From: Allacma fusca
Taxonomy: Eukaryota > Arthropoda > Collembola > Symphypleona > Sminthuridae
Assembly (NCBI GenBank): GCA_947179485.1
Contig: OX359249.1
Coordinates: forward strand, 8,928,001 to 8,992,000
Direction: 5' to 3'
DNA length: 64,000 nt
A program made the position numbers and the translations under genes. This document shows, in pieces, positions 22,632-36,200 of the stretch. How positions within the stretch are numbered: position 1 is the first letter of the stretch; each line of letters opens with the position of its first letter. Under the pieces are notes generated by a model that was given only the letters and a program-made list of their open reading frames with translations, was not told the origin of the DNA and ran no database searches.

Positions 22632-23159
22632 ATTGAACATGAATCGGCTTCTTGTGGAACAGGATTGTACATGGATCGGCTTCTTGTGGAACTGGATTGT
22701 ACATGAATAGGATTCTTGTGGAACTTGATTGTACATGAATCGGCTTCTTGTGGAACTGGATTGTACATGAATCGGATTCTTGTGGAACTTGATTGTACAT
22801 GAATCGGCTTCTTGTGAACTGGATTGTACATGAATCCGCTTCTTGTGAACTGGATTGTACATAAATCGGCTTCTTGTGGAACTGGATTGTACGTGAATCG
22901 GCTTCTTGTGGAACTGGATTGTACATGAATCGGCTTCTTGTGGAACTGGATTGTACATGAATCGGCTTCTTGTGGAACTGGATTGTAAATGAATCGGATT
23001 CTAGTGGAACTGGATTGTATATGATTCGGATTCTAGTGGAACTGGATTGTACATGAATCGGATTCTTGTGGAACTGGATTGTACATGAATCGGCTTCTTG
23101 TGGAACTGGATTGTACATGAATCGGCTTCTTGTGAAACTGGATTGTACATGAATCGGCT

Positions 23160-26100
23160 TCTTGTGGAACTGGATTGTACATGAATCGGCTTCTTGTGGA
23201 ACTAGATTGTACATGAATCGGATTCTAGTGGAACTGGATTGTACATGAATCGGATTCTAGTGGAACTGGATTGTACATGAATCGGATTCTAGTGGAACTG
23301 GATTGTACATGAATCGGATTCTAGTGGAACTGGATTGTACATGAACCGGATTCTAGTGGAACTGGATTGTACATGAATCGGATTCTTGTGGAACTGGATT
23401 GTACATGAATCGGATTCTTGTGGAACTTGATTGTACATGAATCCGCTTCTTGTGAACTGGATTTACATGAATCGGCTTCTTGTGGAACAGGATTGTACAT
23501 GAATCGGATTCTAGTGGAACTGGATTGTATATGATTCGGATTCTTGTGGAACAGGATTGTACATGAATCGGATTCTAGTGGAACTGGATTGTATATGATT
23601 CGGATTCTTGTGGAACAGGATTGTACATGAATCGGATTCTAGTGGAACTGGATTGTACATGAATCGGATTCTAGTGGAACTGGATTGTACATGAATCGGA
23701 TTCTAGTGGAACTGGATTGTACATGAACCGGATTCTGGTGGAACTGGATTGTACATGAATCGGATTCTTGTGGAACTGGATTGTACATGAATCGGATTCT
23801 TGTGGAACTTGATTGTACATGAATCGGCTTCTTGTGAACTGGATTGTACATGAATCGGCTTCTTGTGGAACTGGATTGTACATGAATCGGCTTCTTGTGG
23901 AACTTGATTGTACATGAATCGGCTTCTTGTGGAACTGGATTGTACATGAATCGGATTCTTGTGGAACTGGATTGTACATGAATCGGCTTCTTGTGGAACT
24001 GGATTGTACATGAATCGGCTTCTTGTGGAACTGGATTGTACATGAATCGGATTCTTGTGGAACTTGATTGTACATGAGTCGGCTTCTTGTGGAACTGGAT
24101 TGTACATGAACCGGATTCTAGTGGAACTGGATTGTACATGAATCGGATTCTTGTGGAACTGGATTGTACATGAATCGGATTCTTTTGGAACTTGATTGTA
24201 CATGAATCGGCTTCTTGTGAACTGGATTGTACATGAATCGGCTTCTTGTGGAACTGGATTGTACATGAATCGGCTTCTTGTGGAACTTGATTGTACATGA
24301 ATCGGCTTCTTGTGGAACTGGATTGTACATGAATCGGATTCTTGTGGAACTGGATTGTACATGAATCGGCTTCTTGTGGAACTGGATTGTACATGAATCG
24401 GATTCTTGTGGAACTTGATTGTACATGAGTCGGCTTCTTGTGGAACAGGATTTTACCTGAATCGGCTTCTTGTGGAACTTGATTGTAAATGAATCGGCTT
24501 CTTGTGGAACTGGATTGTACATGAATCGGATTCTTGTGGAACTTGATTGTACATGAATCGGCTTCTTGTGGAACTGGATTGTACATGAATCGGATTCTTG
24601 TGGAACTTGATTGTACATAATTCGGCTTCTTGTGAACTGGATTGTACATGAATCGGATTCTTGTGGAACTTGATCGTACATGAATCGGCTTCTTGTGGAA
24701 CTGGATTGTACATGAATCGGCTTCTTGTGGAACTGGATTGTACATGAATCCGCTTCTTGTGGAACTGGATTGTACATGAATCGGCTTCTTGTGGAACTGG
24801 ATTGTACATGAATCGGCTTCTTGTGGAACTGGATTGTACATGAATCGGCTTCTTGTGGAACTGGATTGTACATGAATCGGATTCTAGTGGAACTGGATTG
24901 TATATGATTCGGATTCTTGTGGAACAGGATTGTACATGAATCGGATTCTAGTGGAACTGGATTGTACATGAATCGGATTCTAGTGGAAGTGGATTGTACA
25001 TGAATCGGATTCTAGTGGAACTGGATTGTACATGAATCGGATTCTTGTGGAACTGGATTGTACATGAATCGGCTTCTTGTGGAACTGGATTGTACATGAA
25101 TCGGATTCTTGTGGAACTGGATTGTACATGAATCGGCTTCTTGTGGAACTGGATTGTACATGAATCGGCTTCTTGTGGAACTGGATTGTACATGAATCGG
25201 CTTCTTGTGAACCGGATTGTACATGAATCGGATTCTTGTGGAACTGGATTGTACATGAATCGGCTTCTTGTGGAACTGGATTGTACATGAATCGGCTTCT
25301 TGTGGAACTGGATTGTACATGAATCGGCTTTTTGTGGAACTGGATTGTACATGAATCGGATTCTAGTGGAACTGGATTGTATATGATTCGGATTCTAGTG
25401 GAACTGGATTGTACATGAATCGGCTTCTTGTGGAACTGGATTGTACATGAATCGGCTTCTTGTGGAACTGGATTGTACATGAATCGGCTTCGTGTGGAAC
25501 AGGATTGTACATGAATCGGCTTCTTGTGGAACAGGATTGTACATGAATCGGCTTCTTGTGGAACTAGATTGTACATGAATCGGATTCTAGTGGAACTGGA
25601 TTGTACATGAATCGGATTCTAGTGGAACTGGATTGTACATGAATCGGATTCTAGTGGAACTGGATTGTACATGAATCGGATTCTAGTGGAACTGGATTGT
25701 ACATGAACCGGATTCTAGTGGAACTGGATTGTACATGAATCGGATTCTTGTGGAACTGGATTGTACATGAATCGGATTCTTGTGGAACTTGATTGTACAT
25801 GAATCCGCTTCTTGTGAACTGGATTTACATGAATCGGCTTCTTGTGGAACAGGATTGTACATGAATCGGATTCTAGTCGAACTGGATTGTATATGATTCG
25901 GATTCTTGTGGAACAGGATTGTACATGAATCGGATTCTAGTGGAACTGGATTGTATATGATTCGGATTCTTGTGGAACAGGATTGTACATGAATCGGATT
26001 CTAGTGGAACTGGATTGTACATGAATCGGATTCTAGTGGAACTGGATTGTACATGAATCGGATTCTAGTGGAACTGGATTGTACATGAACCGGATTCTAG

Positions 26101-27908
26101 TGGAACTGGATTGTACATGAATCGGATTCTTGTGGAACTGGATTGTACATGAATCGGATTCTTATGGAACTTGATTGTACATGAATCGGCTTCTTGTGAA
26201 CTGGATTGTACATGAATCGGCTTCTTGTGGAACTGGATTGTACATGAATCGGCTTCTTGTGGAACTTGATTGTACATGAATCGGCTTCTTGTGGAACTGG
26301 ATTGTACATGAATCGGATTCTTGTGGAACTGGATTGTACATGAATCGGCTTCTTGTGGAACTGGATTGTACATGAATCGGCTTCTTGTGGAACTGGATTG
26401 TACATGAATCGGATTCTTGTGGAACTTGATTGTACATGAGTCGGCTTCTTGTGGAACTGGATTGTACATGAACCGGATTCTAGTGGAACTGGATTGTACA
26501 TGAATCGGATTCTTGTGGAACTGGATTGTACATGAATCGGATTCTTTTGGAACTTGATTGTACATGAATCGGCTTCTTGTGAACTGGATTGTACATGAAT
26601 CGGCTTCTTGTGGAACTGGATTGTACATGAATCGGCTTCTTGTGGAACTTGATTGTACATGAATCGGCTTCTTGTGGAACTGGATTGTACATGAATCGGA
26701 TTCTTGTGGAACTGGATTGTACATGAATCGGCTTCTTGTGGAACTGGATTGTACATGAATCGGATTCTTGTGGAACTTGATTGTACATGAGTCGGCTTCT
26801 TGTGGAACAGGATTTTACTTGAATCGGCTTCTTGTGGAACTTGATTGTAAATGAATCGGCTTCTTGTGGAACTGGATTGTACATGAATCGGATTCTTGTG
26901 GAACTTGATTGTACATGAATCGGCTTCTTGTGGAACTGGATTGTACATGAATCGGATTCTTGTGGAACTTGATTGTACATAATTCGGCTTCTTGTGAACT
27001 GGATTGTACATGAATCGGATTCTTGTGGAACTTGATCGTACATGAATCGGCTTCTTGTGGAACTGGATTGTACATGAATCGGCTTCTTGTGGAACTGGAT
27101 TGTACATGAATCCGCTTCTTGTGGAACTGGATTGTACATGAATCGGCATCTTGTGGAACTTGATTGTACATGAATCGGCTTCTTGTGGAACTGGATTGTA
27201 CATGAATCGGCTTCTTGTGGAACTGGATTGTACATGAATCGGATTCTAGTGGAACTGGATTGTATATGATTCGGATTCTTGTGGAACAGGATTGTACATG
27301 AATCGGATTCTAGTGGAACTGGATTGTACATGAATCGGATTCTAGTGGAAGTGGATTGTACATGAATCGGATTCTAGTGGAACTGGATTGTACATGAATC
27401 GGATTCTTGTGGAACTTGATTGTACATGAATCGGCTTCTTGTGGAACTGGATTGTACATGAATCGGATTCTTGTGGAACTGGATTGTACATGAATCGGCT
27501 TCTTGTGGAACTGGATTGTACATGAATCGGCTTCTTGTGGAACTGGATTGTACATGAATCGGCTTCTTGTGAACCGGATTGTACATGAATCGGATTCTTG
27601 TGGAACTGGATTGTACATGAATCGGCTTCTTGTGGAACTGGATTGTACATGAATCGGCTTCTTGTGGAACTGGATTGTACATGAATCGGCTTTTTGTGGA
27701 ACTGGATTGTACATGAATCGGATTCTAGTGGAACTGGATTGTATATGATTCGGATTCTAGTGGAACTGGATTGTACATGAATCGGCTTCTTGTGGAACTG
27801 GATTGTACATGAATCGGCTTCTTGTGGAACTGGATTGTACATGAATCGGCTTCGTGTGGAACAGGATTGTACATGAATCGGCTTCTTGTGGAACAGGATT
27901 GTACATGA
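23160..27908. repeat. Tandem higher-order duplication, period 2,362 bp
   Basis: The pattern of variant units from about 23,160 repeats from about 25,525 with a constant shift of 2,362 bp. For example the rare GCTTCGTGTGGAACAGG unit near 25,488 recurs near 27,850, TGATCGTACATG near 24,673 recurs near 27,035, and GAATCCGCTTCTTGTGG near 24,747 recurs near 27,109. A few single-base differences exist between copies. The period corresponds to about 74 basic units, some of them 31 bp long. Confidence 0.85.
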
Positions 27909-28059
27909 ATCGGATTCTAGTGGAACTGGATTGTATATGATTCGGATTCTTGTGGAACAGGATTGTACATGAATCGGATTCTAGTGGAACTGGATTGTAC
28001 ATGAATCGGATTCTAGTGGAACTGGATTGTACATGAATCGGATTCTAGTGGAACTGGAT

Positions 28060-31000
28060 TGTACATGAATCGGATTCTAGTGGAACTGGATTGTACATGA
28101 ATCGGATTCTAGTGGAACTGGATTGTACATGAATCGGATTCTTGTGGAACTGGATTGTACATGAATCGGCTTCTTGTGGACCTTGATTGTACATGAATCG
28201 GCTTCTTGTGAACTGGATTGTACATGAATCGGCTTCTTGTGGAACTGGATTGTACATGAATCGGCTTCTTGTGGAACTTGATTGTACATGAATCGGATTC
28301 TAGTGGAACTGGATTGTATATGATTCGGATTCTAGTGGAACTGGATTGTACATGAATCGGATTCTTGTGGAACTGGATTGTACATGAATCGGCTTCTTGT
28401 GGAACTGGATTGTACATGAATCGCCTTCTTGTGAAACTGAATTGTACATGAATCGGCTTCTTGTGGAACTGGATTGTACATGAATCGGATTCTTGTGGAA
28501 CTAGATTGTACATGAATCGGATTCTAGTGGAACTGGATTGTACATGAACCGGATTCTAGTGAAACTGGATTGTATATGATTCGGATTCTTGTGGAACAGG
28601 ATTGTACATGAATCGGATTCTAGTGGAACTGGATTGTACATGAATCGGATTCTAGTGGAACTGGATTGTACATGAATCGGATTCTAGTGGAACTGGATTG
28701 TACATGAATCGGATTCTTGTGGAACTGGATTGTACATGAATCGGATTCTTGTGGAACTTGATTGTACATGAATCCGCTTCTTGTGAACTGGATTTACATG
28801 AATCGGCTTCTTGTGGAACAGGATTGTACATGAATCGGATTCTAGTGGAACTGGATTGTATATGATTCGGATTCTTGCGGAACAGGATTGTACATGAATC
28901 GGATTCTAGTGGAACTGGATTGTACATGAATCGGATTCTAGTGGAACTGGATTGTACATGAATCGGATTCTAGTGGAACTCGATTGTACATGAACCGGAT
29001 TCTAGTGGAACTGGATTGTACATGAATCGGATTCTTGTGGAACTGGATTGTACATGAATCGGATTCTTGTGGAACTTGATTGTACATGAATCGGCTTCTT
29101 GTGAACTGGATTGTACATGAATCGGCTTCTTGTGGAACTGGATTGTACATGAATCGGCTTCTTGTGGAACTTGATTGTACATGAATCGGCTTCTTGTGGA
29201 ACTGGATTGTACATGAATCGGATTCTTGTGGAACTGGATTGTACATGAATCGGCTTCTTGTGGAACTGGATTGTACATGAATCGGCTTCTTGTGGAACTG
29301 GATTGTACATGAATCGGATTCTTGTGGAACTTGATTGTACATGAGTCGGCTTCTTGTGGAACAGGATTGTACTTGAATCGGTTTCTTGTGGAACTTGATT
29401 GTAAATGAATCGGCTTCTTGTGGAACTGGATTGTACATGAATCGGATTCTTGTGGAACTTGATTGTACATGAATCGGCTTCTTGTGGAACTGGATTGTAC
29501 ATGAATCGGATTCTTGTGGAACTTGATTGTACATAAATCGGCTTCTTGTGAACTGGATTGTACATGAATCGGATTCTTGTGGAACTTGATCGTACATGAA
29601 TCGGCTTCTTGTGGAACTGGATTGTACATGAATCGGCTTCTTGTGGAACTGGATTGTACATGAATCCGCTTCTTGTGGAACTGGATTGTACATGAATCGG
29701 CTTCTTGTGGAACTGGATTGTACATGAATCGGCTTCTTGTGGAACTGGATTGTACATGAATCGGCTTCTTGCGGAACTGGATTGTACATGAATCGGATTC
29801 TAGTGGAACTGGATTGTATATGATTCGGATTCTTGTGGAACAGGATTGTACATGAATCGGATTCTAGTGGAACTGGATTGTACATGAATCGGATTCTTGT
29901 GGAACTGGATTGTACATGAATCGGCTTTTTGTGGAACTGGATTGTACATGAATCGGATTCTAGTGGAACTGGATTGTATATGATTCGGATTCTAGTGGAA
30001 CTGGATTGTACATGAATCGGATTCTTGTGGAACTGGATTGTACATGAATCGGCTTCTTATGGAACTGGATTGTACATGAATCGGCTTCTTGTGGAACTGG
30101 ATTGTACATGAATCGGCTTCTTGTGGAACTGGATTGTACATGAATCGGCTTCTTGTGGAACAGGATTGTACATGAATCGGCTTGTTGTGGAACAGGATTG
30201 TACATGAATCGGATTCTAGTGGAACTGGATTGTATATGATTCGGATTCTTGTGGAACAGGATTGTACATGAATCGGATTCTAGTGGAACTGGATTGTACA
30301 TGAATCGGATTCTAGTGGAACTGGATTGTACATGAATCGGATTCTAGTGGAACTGGATTGTACATGAATCGGATTCTAGTGGAACTGGATTGTACATGAA
30401 TCGGATTCTAGTGGAACTGGATTGTACATCAATCGGATTCTTGTGGAACTGGATTGTACATGAATCGGCTTCTTGTGAACTGGATTGTACATGAATCGGA
30501 TTCTTGTGGACCTTGATTGTACATGAATCGGCTTCTTGTGAACTGGATTGTACATGAATCGGCTTCTTGTGGAACTGGATTGTACATGAATCGGCTTCTT
30601 GTGGAACTTGATTGTACATGAATCGGATTCTAGTGGAACTGGATTGTATTTGATTCGGATTCTAGTGGAACTGGATTGTACATGAATCGGATTCTTGTGG
30701 AACTGGATTGTACATGAATCGGCTTCTTGTGGAACTGGATTGTACATGAATCGCCTTCTTGTGAAACTGAATTGTACATGAATCGGCTTCTTGTGGAACT
30801 GGATTGTACATGAATCGGATTCTTGTGGAACTAGATTGTACATGAATCGGATTCTAGTGGAACTGGATTGTACATGAACCGGATTCTAGTGAAACTGGAT
30901 TGTATATGATTCGGATTCTTGTGGAACAGGATTGTACATGAATCGGATTCTAGTGGAACTGGATTGTACATGAATCGGATTCTAGTGGAACTGGATTGTA

Positions 31001-32650
31001 CATGAATCGGATTCTAGTGGAACTGGATTGTACATGAATCGGATTCTTGTGGAACTGGATTGTACATGAATCGGATTCTTGTGGAACTTGATTGTACATG
31101 AATCCGCTTCTTGTGAACTGGATTTACATGAATCGGCTTCTTGTGGAACAGGATTGTACATGAATCGGATTCTAGTGGAACTGGATTGTATATGATTCGG
31201 ATTCTTGTGGAACAGGATTGTACATGAATCGGATTCTAGTGGAACTGGATTGTACATGAATCGGATTCTAGTGGAACTGGATTGTACATGAATCGGATTC
31301 TAGTGGAACTCGATTGTACATGAACCGGATTCTAGTGGAACTGGATTGTACATGAATCGGATTCTTGTGGAACTGGATTGTACATGAATCGGATTCTTGT
31401 GGAACTTGATTGTACATGAATCGGCTTCTTGTGAACTGGATTGTACATGAATCGGCTTCTTGTGGAACTGGATTGTACATGAATCGGCTTCTTGTGGAAC
31501 TTGATTGTACATGAATCGGCTTCTTGTGGAACTGGATTGTACATGAATCGGATTCTTGTGGAACTGGATTGTACATGAATCGGCTTCTTGTGGAACTGGA
31601 TTGTACATGAATCGGCTTCTTGTGGAACTGGATTGTACATGAATCGGATTCTTGTGGAACTTGATTGTACATGAGTCGGCTTCTTGTGGAACAGGATTGT
31701 ACTTGAATCGGTTTCTTGTGGAACTTGATTGTAAATGAATCGCCTTCTTGTGGAACTGGATTGTACATGAATCGGATTCTTGTGGAACTTGATTGTACAT
31801 GAATCGGCTTCTTGTGGAACTGGATTGTACATGAATCGGATTCTTGTGGAACTTGATTGTACATAAATCGGCTTCTTGTGAACTGGATTGTACATGAATC
31901 GGATTCTTGTGGAACTTGATCGTACATGAATCGGCTTCTTGTGGAACTGGATTGTACATGAATCGGCTTCTTGTGGAACTGGATTGTACATGAATCCGCT
32001 TCTTGTGGAACTGGATTGTACATGAATCGGCTTCTTGTGGAACTGGATTGTACATGAATCGGCTTCTTGTGGAACTGGATTGTACATGAATCGGCTTCTT
32101 GCGGAACTGGATTGTACATGAATCGGATTCTAGTGGAACTGGATTGTATATGATTCGGATTCTTGTGGAACAGGATTGTACATGAATCGGATTCTAGTGG
32201 AACTGGATTGTACATGAATCGGATTCTTGTGGAACTGGATTGTACATGAATCGGCTTTTTGTGGAACTGGATTGTACATGAATCGGATTCTAGTGGAACT
32301 GGATTGTATATGATTCGGATTCTAGTGGAACTGGATTGTACATGAATCGGATTCTTGTGGAACTGGATTGTACATGAATCGGCTTCTTATGGAACTGGAT
32401 TGTACATGAATCGGCTTCTTGTGGAACTGGATTGTACATGAATCGGCTTCTTGTGGAACTGGATTGTACATGAATCGGCTTCTTGTGGAACAGGATTGTA
32501 CATGAATCGGCTTGTTATGGAACAGGATTGTACATGAATCGGATTCTAGTGGAACTGGATTGTATATGATTCGGATTCTTGTGGAACAGGATTGTACATG
32601 AATCGGATTCTAGTCGAACTGGATTGTACATGAATCGGATTCTAGTGGAA
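28060..32650. repeat. Tandem higher-order duplication, period 2,330 bp
   Basis: Variant order from about 28,060 repeats with a constant shift of 2,330 bp. For example the unit with TCGCCTTCTTGTG near 28,420 recurs near 30,750, and GAATCGGTTTCTTGTGG near 29,376 recurs near 31,706. The block is related to the 2,362-bp period further left and is shorter by one 32-bp unit. Confidence 0.85.
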
Positions 32651-33719
32651 CTGGATTGTACATGAATCGGATTCTAGTGGAACTGGATTGTACATGAATC
32701 GGATTCTAGTGGAACTGGATTGTACATGAATCGGATTCTAGTGGAACTGGATTGTACATGAATCGGATTCTTGTGGAACTGGATTGTACATGAATCGGCT
32801 TCTTGTGAACTGGATTGTACATGAATCGGATTCTTGTGGAACTGGATTGTACATGAATCGGCTTCTTGTGAACTGGATTGTACATGAATCGGCTTCTTGT
32901 GGAACTGGATTGTACATGAATCGGCTTCTTGTGGAACTTGATTGTACATGAATCGGCTTCTTGTGGAACTGGATTGTACATGAATCGGCTTCTTGTGGAA
33001 CTGGATTGTACTTGAATCGGCTTCTTGTGGAACTGGATTGTACATGAATCGGCTTCTTGTGGAACTGGATTGTACATGAATCGGCTTCTTGTGGAACTTG
33101 ATTGTACATGAATCGGCTTCTTGTGGAACTGGATTGTACATGAATCGGATTCTAGTGGAACCGGATTGTACATGAATCGGATTCTTGTGGAACAGGATTG
33201 TACATGAATCGGATTCTAGTGGAATTGGATTGTACATGAATCGGATTCTAGTGGAACTGGATTGTACATGAATCGGATTCTAGTGGAACTGGATTGTACA
33301 TGAATCGGATTCTAGTGGAACTGGATTGTACATGAATCGGATTCTTGTGGAACTGGATTGTACATGAATCGGATTCTTGTGGAACTTGATTGTACATGAA
33401 TCGGCTTCTTGTGAACTGGATTGTACATGAATCGGCTTCTTGTGGAACTGGATTGTACATGAATCGGCTTCTTGTGGAACTTGATTGTACATGAATCGGC
33501 TTCTTGTGGAACTGGATTGTACATGAATCGGCTTCTTGTGGAACTGGATTGTACTTGAATCGGCTTCTTGTGGAACTTGATTGTAAATGAATCGGCTTCT
33601 TGTGGAACTGGATTGTACATGAATCGGATTCTTGTGGAACTTGATTGTACATGAATCGGCTTCTTGTGGAACTGGATTCTACATGAATCGGATTCTTGTG
33701 GGACTTGGTTGTACATGAA

Positions 33720-36200
33720 TCGGCTTCTTAGGAACTGGATTGTACATGAATCGGCTTCTTGTGAACTGGATTGTACATGAATAGGCTTCTTGTGGAACTG
33801 GATTGTACATGAATCGGCTTCTTGTGGAACAGGATTGTACATGAATCGGCTTCTTGTGGAACAGGATTGTACATGAATCGGATTCTAGTGGAACTGGATT
33901 GTATATGATTCGGATTCTTGTGGAACAGGATTGTACATGAATCGGATTCTAGTGGAACTGGATTGTACATGAATCGGAATCTAGTGGAACTGGATTGTAC
34001 ATGAATCGGATTCTAGTGGAACTGGATTGTACATGAATCGGATTCTAGTGGAACTGGATTGTACATGAATCGGATTCTTGTGGAACTGGATTGTACATGA
34101 ATCGGATTCTTGTGGAACTTGATTGTACATGAATCGGCTTCTTGTGAACTGGATGGTACATGAATCGGCTTCTTGTGGAACTGGATTGTACATGAATCGG
34201 CTTCTTGTGGAACTTGATTGTTCATGAATCGGCTTCTTGTGGAACTGGATTGTACTTGAATCGGCTTCTTGTGGAACTGGATTGTACATGAATCGGCTTC
34301 TTGTGGAACTTGATTGTACATGAATCGGCTTCTTGTGAACTGGATTGTACATGAATCGGATTCTTGTGGAACTGGATTGTACATGAATCGGCTTCTTGTG
34401 AACTGGATTGTACATGAATCGGCTTCTTGTGAACTGGATTGTACAAGAATCGGATTCTAGTGGAACTGGATTGTACATGAATCGGCTTCTTGTGGAACTG
34501 GATTGTACATGAATCGGCTTCTTGTGGAACAGGATTGTACATGAATCGGCTTCTTGTGGAACTGGATTGTACATGAATCGGCTTCTTGTGGAACTGGAAT
34601 GTACTTGAATCGGCTTCTTGTGGAACTTGATTGTAAATGAATCGGGTTCTTGTGGAACTGGATTGTACATGAATCGGCTTCTTGTGGAACTGGATTGTAC
34701 ATGAATCGGCTTCTTGTGGAACAGGATTGTACATGAATCGGATTCTAGTGGAACTGGATTGTACATGAATCGGATTCTAGTGGAACTGGATTGTACATGA
34801 ATCGGATTCTAGTGGAACTGGATTGTATATGATTCGGATTCTTGTGGAACAGGATTGTACATGAATCGGATTCTAGTGGAACTGGATTGTACATGAATCG
34901 GCTTCTTGTGGAACTGGATTGTACATGAATCGGCTTCTTGTGGAACAGGATTGTACATGAATCGGCTTCTTGTGGAACTGGATTGTACATGAATCGGCTT
35001 CTTGTGGAACTGGATTGTACATGAATCGGCTTCTTGTGGAACTGGATTGTACATGAATCGGGTTCTTGTGGAACTTGATTGTAAATGAATCGGCTTCTTG
35101 TGGAACTGGATTGTACATGAATCGGATTCTTGTGGAACTTGATTGTACATGAATCGGCTTCTTGTGGAACTGGATTCTACATGAATCGGATTCTTGTGGG
35201 ACTTGGTTGTACATGAATCGGCTTCTTAGGAACTGGATTGTACATGAATCGGCTTCTTGTGAACTGGATTGTACATGAATCGGCTTCTTGTGGAACTGGA
35301 TTGTACATGAATCGGCTTCTTGTGGAACAGGATTGTACATGAATCGGCTTCTTGTGGAACAGGATTGTACATGAATCGGATTCTAGTGGAACTGGATTGT
35401 ATATGATTCGGATTCTTGTGGAACAGGATTGTACATGAATCGGATTCTAGTGGAACTGGATTGTACATGAATCGGAATCTAGTGGAACTGGATTGTACAT
35501 GAATCGGATTCTAGTGGAACTGGATTGTACATGAATCGGATTCTAGTGGAACTGGATTGTACATGAATCGGATTCTTGTGGAACTGGATTGTACATGAAT
35601 CGGATTCTTGTGGAACTTGATTGTACATGAATCGGCTTCTTGTGAACTGGATGGTACATGAATCGGCTTCTTGTGGAACTGGATTGTACATGAATCGGCT
35701 TCTTGTGGAACTTGATTGTTCATGAATCGGCTTCTTGTGGAACTTGATTGTACATGAATCGGCTTCTTGTGAACTGGATTGTACATGAATCGGATTCTTG
35801 TGGAACTGGATTGTACATGAATCGGCTTTTTGTGAACTGGATTGTACATGAATCGGCTTCTTGTGAACTGGATTGTACAAGAATCGGATTCTAGTGGAAC
35901 TGGATTGTACATGAATCGGCTTCTTGTGGAACTGGATTGTACATGAATCGGCTTCTTGTGGAACAGGATTGTACATGAATCGGCTTCTTGTGGAACTGGA
36001 TTGTACATGAATCGGCTTCTTGTGGAACTGGAATGTACTTGAATCGGCTTCTTGTGGAACTTGATTGTAAATGAATCGGGTTCTTGTGGAACTGGATTGT
36101 ACATGAATCGGCTTCTTGTGGAACTGGATTGTACATGAATCGGCTTCTTGTGGAACAGGATTGTACATGAATCGGATTCTAGTGGAACTGGATTGTACAT
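33720..36200. repeat. Higher-order duplication, shift 1,498 changing to 1,434 bp
   Basis: The short unit TTCTTAGGAACTGG at 33,727 recurs at 35,225 (shift 1,498). Further right the same two copies are shifted by 1,434, so one copy has lost exactly 64 bp, two basic units. Unique markers such as GATGGTACATG (34,151 and 35,649) and TTGTTCATG support the alignment. Confidence 0.75.
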
